Assembly (NCBI GenBank): GCA_013115125.1
Contig: JABANN010000170.1
Location: 1-58,069 of the forward strand
Direction of reading: 5' to 3'
Source: Perkinsus olseni
Lineage: Eukaryota; Perkinsozoa; Perkinsida
DNA: 58,069 nt
In this document: in pieces, positions 54,925 through 58,069 of the stretch
How positions within the stretch are numbered: position 1 is the first letter of the stretch
Layout of the letters: every line of letters begins with the position of its first letter
Program-made: the position numbers and the translations under genes
Notes under the pieces: model-generated
Seen by the model: the letters and a program-made list of their open reading frames with translations, nothing else
Database searches by the model: none
What the model was told of the DNA's origin: nothing

Positions 54925-55221
54925 ATGGCTCGTCATCAGCAGGAGGTAGAGAACTGGGCGAGTGAGGTCAGCAGCGCCCCTGTGCATCCATCGATCTCCC
55001 GATGCGAGAAAGTCACCAAGACGACCCAGTCGCCGCTCACGCTGAGCACAATTGAAGAGGGTCGAGTTTACAAAGTAGGTTGGGTGTAGTTGTGCATGCG
55101 TGCGGGATTCTTGTGTCAGGATGAGCATATACCTCTCGGAGATGGATACTCGTTGAAGGTCCACGTCGGCTCGGCACCCGAGCATAAGATACACTTCACA
55201 GTTCATCGAGAGCAATCCTGA
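54925..55221 (+). CDS. Compact 83-aa protein, two exons
   Basis: ATG 54925 to 55074 (50 codons), a 45-nt GT-AG intron, then 55120-55221 (33 codons and TGA), phase 0. Sequence landmarks are MARHQQEVENWASEVSSAPV, LSTIEEGRVYKDEHIPLGDG and YSLKVHVGSAPEHKIHFTVH. The second half suggests short beta strands. No family, membrane helix or signal peptide is seen. It is a clean example of the local gene style. Confidence 0.65.
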
Positions 55222-55645
55222 ACCGGGATCTGTCCAGGGGAGATTATAAGCCCCTCCGTCGCTGTTTAATTTTCAGCCTTACTGGCGCTGTGTAGTTATT
55301 CATCCCTATCATATTATTACCATTGAAGCTTGGCCAAGGACAGGTGGTTCCTTGTAGTAGTCTTTTGTCTCTCTTGCGTTGACCCGTACTTGCGTTGAGG
55401 TCACGGTCCTTGAGGATGAGACCGCTAGGGCCACCACTGGTGGTCTATGTCGTCTCTCTGACAGAAGGTTCATCATGATTGTAGTCGGTTGTTGAGGGTG
55501 GTTAGTGCGAGACATAGTGTCTCCACTTCGTACGAGGGGGCGAGGCCCACATCAACGCACTCGGCCAGCAAGTCGGGCTGCCAAAGGAGCGTAGCGTATA
55601 ACGTACTGATGATGCCAGCGAGGTGGTAGGCGTTTATTTCCGGTG

Positions 55646-56534
55646 ATGGCTCGGCGAGGGGCTAAAGGCGAACCGCATTCCCGGAATGAGATTACCGTGA
55701 CGGTCGAGTGCATCTTGGAGGAGGCGAAGGTCCGAGGGGAGAAGGAGTTTACGATAAGCCGGTGAGACGAGAGGCGCAGAAACTGTCCGGAGGCCTCGAA
55801 CTGTGGAGAGGGTGAAGTCATTGATCAGGAACCAAAACGCGAGCAAACTTGTGGCTTACGCCAGATCTCACTTTGGCCTTTATTACGACCGGGGTAGCAT
55901 CCCAGGGTCGATCAAGGGCAGGGATTGGCGTCTTCTGCGCATAGGAGGGAAACTGGATGGAGAATACGTACAGAAGAGACTGCCCTCGGTGAGCCCTCTA
56001 TGGCTGCTCGTCCGTCTATGCAGCCAGCTGTAGGTCACCGCGGCGGGGATAGAGGACGGCGCGCGGCTGAGGCTCGTCTACATCCACGATGACGCTGATA
56101 CGCGCTCACAGACTCCTCAGACGAGCCCAGGGTGCGGAGACCTCGAGGCCGCCTCGTCGGAGCTGACGGGAAGCGCGAAGGGCGAGGAAGGGGGAGAGGG
56201 AGAGGGTCATCACCATAGCCACCATCATCATCACCATCATAAGGGTGCTGTTCCGTTGCTGCACTCATGTGGAGCTTGTTATTGTCGTTCAGGCCAGAAG
56301 CGGCACAGACAGCACGATAGCCATCCCCAGTCCAGCAGCCCCTCCGAGCCCTCGGAAGAGGGAACCACACCCTCAGTGACGAGAAATGAGCTTGAAAATG
56401 TTGTAGAGGACGTCTTGGACGAGGAAGGGAATGCCGACGGGCATGAGATGAAGGAGGGAAAGGCAAAGGAAGAGCAACCAAAGGAAAGCAGTGAGTGCTT
56501 CTGTTCTCTCGCTGATGGCGCCACTTCTGAGTGA
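55646..56534 (+). CDS. Ubiquitin-like-domain protein with poly-His tract (264 aa)
   Basis: Exons 55646-55761, 55811-55988 and 56034-56534 join in phases 2 and 1-free (98 codons across the first two) with introns of 49 and 45 nt. Residues about 13-120 look like a ubiquitin-like beta-grasp: ITVTVECILEE, an inserted helix region, then DWRLLRIGGKLDGEYVQKRL and AGIEDGARLRLVYI, close to the GKxL...L...GI.DG..L.LV pattern of ubiquitin. There is no C-terminal Gly-Gly, so it is a fixed domain rather than a conjugated tag. Then come a disordered acidic region and a histidine tract (HHHSHHHHHHHK), a Cys/His-containing stretch (HSCGACYCRSGQKRHRQH) that could bind metal, and a Glu/Lys-rich end. Confidence 0.7.
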
Positions 56535-56799
56535 GTGGATCTTCTGAGTGAATTGCAGCTTGCCGGGAACCAGAATCGTTCTTCTATCAGAAATATTCGT
56601 TATAAACTCTTCATGAGACACCGTAGTTGTTCGTGTAGCTCATGGTGCTTTCAACAGGACTAGAGCTGGAATATCCCCAGGGCATCTGACCCGTCTTCGC
56701 TCTAGCACTTTGTGTGTAACCTAGCTGCGGTAGTACCGTCATCGTCGTCCAGGTACCAGCAGTCCATCGAAACCGCGTCCTAAGCGGACGAGAGTATCC

Positions 56800-57693
56800 A
56801 TGGCCCCGGAAACACCCATCAGACGCTCGGCCAGAGTTCGGGGTATTGAACCTGACTTCAACAGCGAGCCGCCCGCCGCGGGGAGTCCTCGGTCGCCGAG
56901 CCGAACGACGGAGATGGAGACGTCCATTGTTGCTGAGGATGGGAAGAGGGATGATCCGGGCGAAGGTGAGAGAAGTGAGATGACGTGAACGCCTTGACCG
57001 GGGATCGAACCTGTGCCTCGATTGGTTGGCTCAAGCCGCTGCTCCAAGCCGCCATTTCATCTTTCACTAAGTCTACATTACTCGCGCCTCTCAGTTGATC
57101 CGGCTAGTCCTGATTCCGGCCACGCGCCGTCAGCAGCAGCAGCCATTCCGAAGAGCTCTTCTGCCTCCGCCGACGAGCTGCCCCAGGGCGTGGAGGAGGT
57201 CTCAAAGGATGTAGACAAGGAGGAGGGGAAGAAGGCTGACGAAGATGGCGAGGATGCAAGAGGGAAGCAGCTGCCGAGCAGCTCATCCGCAGGTGTGCCT
57301 GCGTTGAGTGGGCGACGAGAACGCCCCTCAAGCCGTGGGTTCACCCACCTGTTTTCTTCAGTGGCACCTCGAAGTGCGAGAGGTCGTCGTGGCAGCTCAT
57401 CGAGGACGGTTCCATCTGCGAAGCCTGCAAAGTCTCAGAGAGTCCATGCGGACTCGTCGGAGAGTATGAGGACGGATGAGGGGAATCAGGCTGATTCTTC
57501 CGGAGTACTGAGTCAGCCTAGCGACTCGCGGGGCTCCCTGGAGGGCATCAGAGGTGAGGAGGCGATCGGGCGGGAGCGACACTTAAGTGCTTCGAAACTC
57601 GTTTCACCTCCCGGGTTCATCCCCATGCACCTTCAATTTTCTAAATCGCCATGGCATTCGTACGGAAGTCGAGGCTCGCCCAGTGACCTCTAA
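56800..57693 (+). CDS. Disordered Ser/charged protein (254 aa)
   Basis: Exon 56800-56965 joins exon 57095-57693 in phase 1 across a 129-nt intron. It starts MAPETPIRRSARVRGIEPDF; the rest is Ser/Pro/Glu/Arg-rich with no folded domain visible (for example EEVSKDVDKEEGKKADEDGE), ending FIPMHLQFSKSPWHSYGSRG and TAA 57691-57693. Composition fits a nuclear or chromatin-linked disordered protein; no family is recognised. Confidence 0.6.
56966..57094 (-). other. Intron with antisense tRNA-like sequence
   Basis: Read on minus, about 56990-57055 carries GGTTCGATCCCC, a perfect B-box core, with a 5-bp anticodon-like stem (CTTGA/TCGAG) but a 9-nt loop and unpaired acceptor. It is a degenerate tRNA-derived sequence inside the intron of the disordered-protein gene. 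Confidence 0.5.
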
Positions 57694-57790
57694 GACACAA
57701 TAGGTTGGGGCAGATTAGCATTAGTAAGAATCAAATTATACCAAGCGATCTCAACATTCAAATTTGAACCAAACCGCCGCGTGTTGTGCA

Positions 57791-58069
57791 ATGGTCGAGG
57801 CAATGGTGCGTGCCCTGCGAGAGAAGGTGGGCTCGGTACTCTCCCCTCCTCAGTGTCCTCATCTCTGCCAGTGGCTTCGGGAGGGAAGTATCCACCGGCC
57901 TCTTCTGGCTCAGCTTCCGGCGGATCCTCGGCGGACAGCGGTCCCGATAATCGGCCTCCGGCGCCTGACTGGCTACTTGCGACTCCCCATGGTGAGTAGA
58001 GCTGGGCAACCGTACTGGGGTCGAGGAAAGTACGGTACGGAGTACGTTCCAAACTGTCAACTTAGTACG
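57791..58069 (+). CDS. 5' part of an unrecognised gene running off the window
   Basis: ATG 57791 opens a frame with no stop to the window end (MVEAMVRALREKVGSVLSPP, QWLREGSIHRPLLAQLPADP, IIGLRRLTGYLRLPM). A strong donor (GTGAGT) follows LRLPM at about 57990, so exon 1 may end there. Both strands are open here, which lowers confidence. No family is recognised. Confidence 0.35.
   Translation, partial: MVEAMVRALREKVGSVLSPPQCPHLCQWLREGSIHRPLLAQLPADPRRTAVPIIGLRRLTGYLRLPMVSRAGQPYWGRGKYGTEYVPNCQLST

Noticed and set aside
57015-57040. TTGGCTCAAG, matching the last 10 bases of the dinoflagellate/Perkinsus spliced leader
   Set aside because: Only 10 bases match, they fall in an intron inside a tRNA-like stretch, and the leader's 5' half is absent.
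1-58069. Search for CRISPR arrays, rRNA, LTR or Polinton-type elements
   Set aside because: No regular repeat-spacer array, no rRNA core sequences, and no reverse transcriptase, integrase or capsid motifs were seen.

Overview
The window is nuclear DNA of a unicellular eukaryote. Genes lie on both strands, and most are split by short GT-AG introns: about 40-50 nt is typical, and 41, 42, 44, 45, 46, 47, 49 and 52 nt examples keep the reading frame exactly. All three stop codons are used, so the code looks standard. Short introns, dense packing, arrays of helical-repeat (HPR/FASTK-like) genes, an RIIa-type axonemal protein and many lineage-specific membrane proteins suggest an alveolate close to Perkinsus (Perkinsozoa). 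That placement is inference from gene content and intron style. I see no prokaryotic operons, CRISPR, LTR elements, Polintons or other virus-like elements.

1-11.2 kb: four consecutive plus-strand multi-exon genes, two of them clearly related HPR-like helical-repeat genes (4.7-7.9 and 8.5-11.1 kb). Two near-identical tRNA-Thr(AGU) genes lie on the minus strand, one inside an intron of the second HPR gene. 11.3-15.8 kb: a multi-pass membrane protein with a Cys-rich loop, an unrecognised gene, a 12-bp amphipathic repeat and palindromes. 17.0-23.3 kb: a secreted M14 zinc carboxypeptidase, a Trf4/TENT4-like poly(A) polymerase and a hypothetical gene, all on minus. 23.8-28.9 kb: a charged protein with triplicated exon-intron units, an AAA+ ATPase, a basic protein converging 2 bp from it, and a hypothetical gene.

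29-35 kb: a small tail-anchored protein (plus), then a minus block of a START-domain protein, a helical protein and a DUF7164-like type II membrane glycosyltransferase. 35.1-36.3 kb: a non-coding composite repeat of inverted 20-mers. 36.5-41.4 kb: two tandem nicotinamidase genes flanking an intronless GT61 glycosyltransferase. 41.9-46.2 kb (minus): a 651-aa ARM/HEAT-like protein, a PrsW-type intramembrane protease and a Pro/Ser-rich protein.

46.3-50 kb (plus): an RIIa-domain protein, a Hep59/TLS1 splicing factor and mitochondrial ribosomal protein uS9m. 50.8-54.8 kb: three tandem paralogues of a small three-helix membrane family with divergent tails; this is the best candidate for an undescribed family. 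54.9-58 kb: a compact 83-aa protein, a ubiquitin-like protein with a poly-His tract, a disordered Ser/charged protein and the 5' part of a gene that runs off the end.

Shared themes are mitochondrial gene expression (HPR proteins, uS9m), RNA metabolism (TENT, Hep59), NAD salvage, and Golgi or secretory enzymes (GT61, DUF7164, M14, PrsW). The genes are not co-functional in an operon sense. Gene calls rest on manual splicing in frame; 5' ends are the least certain part.
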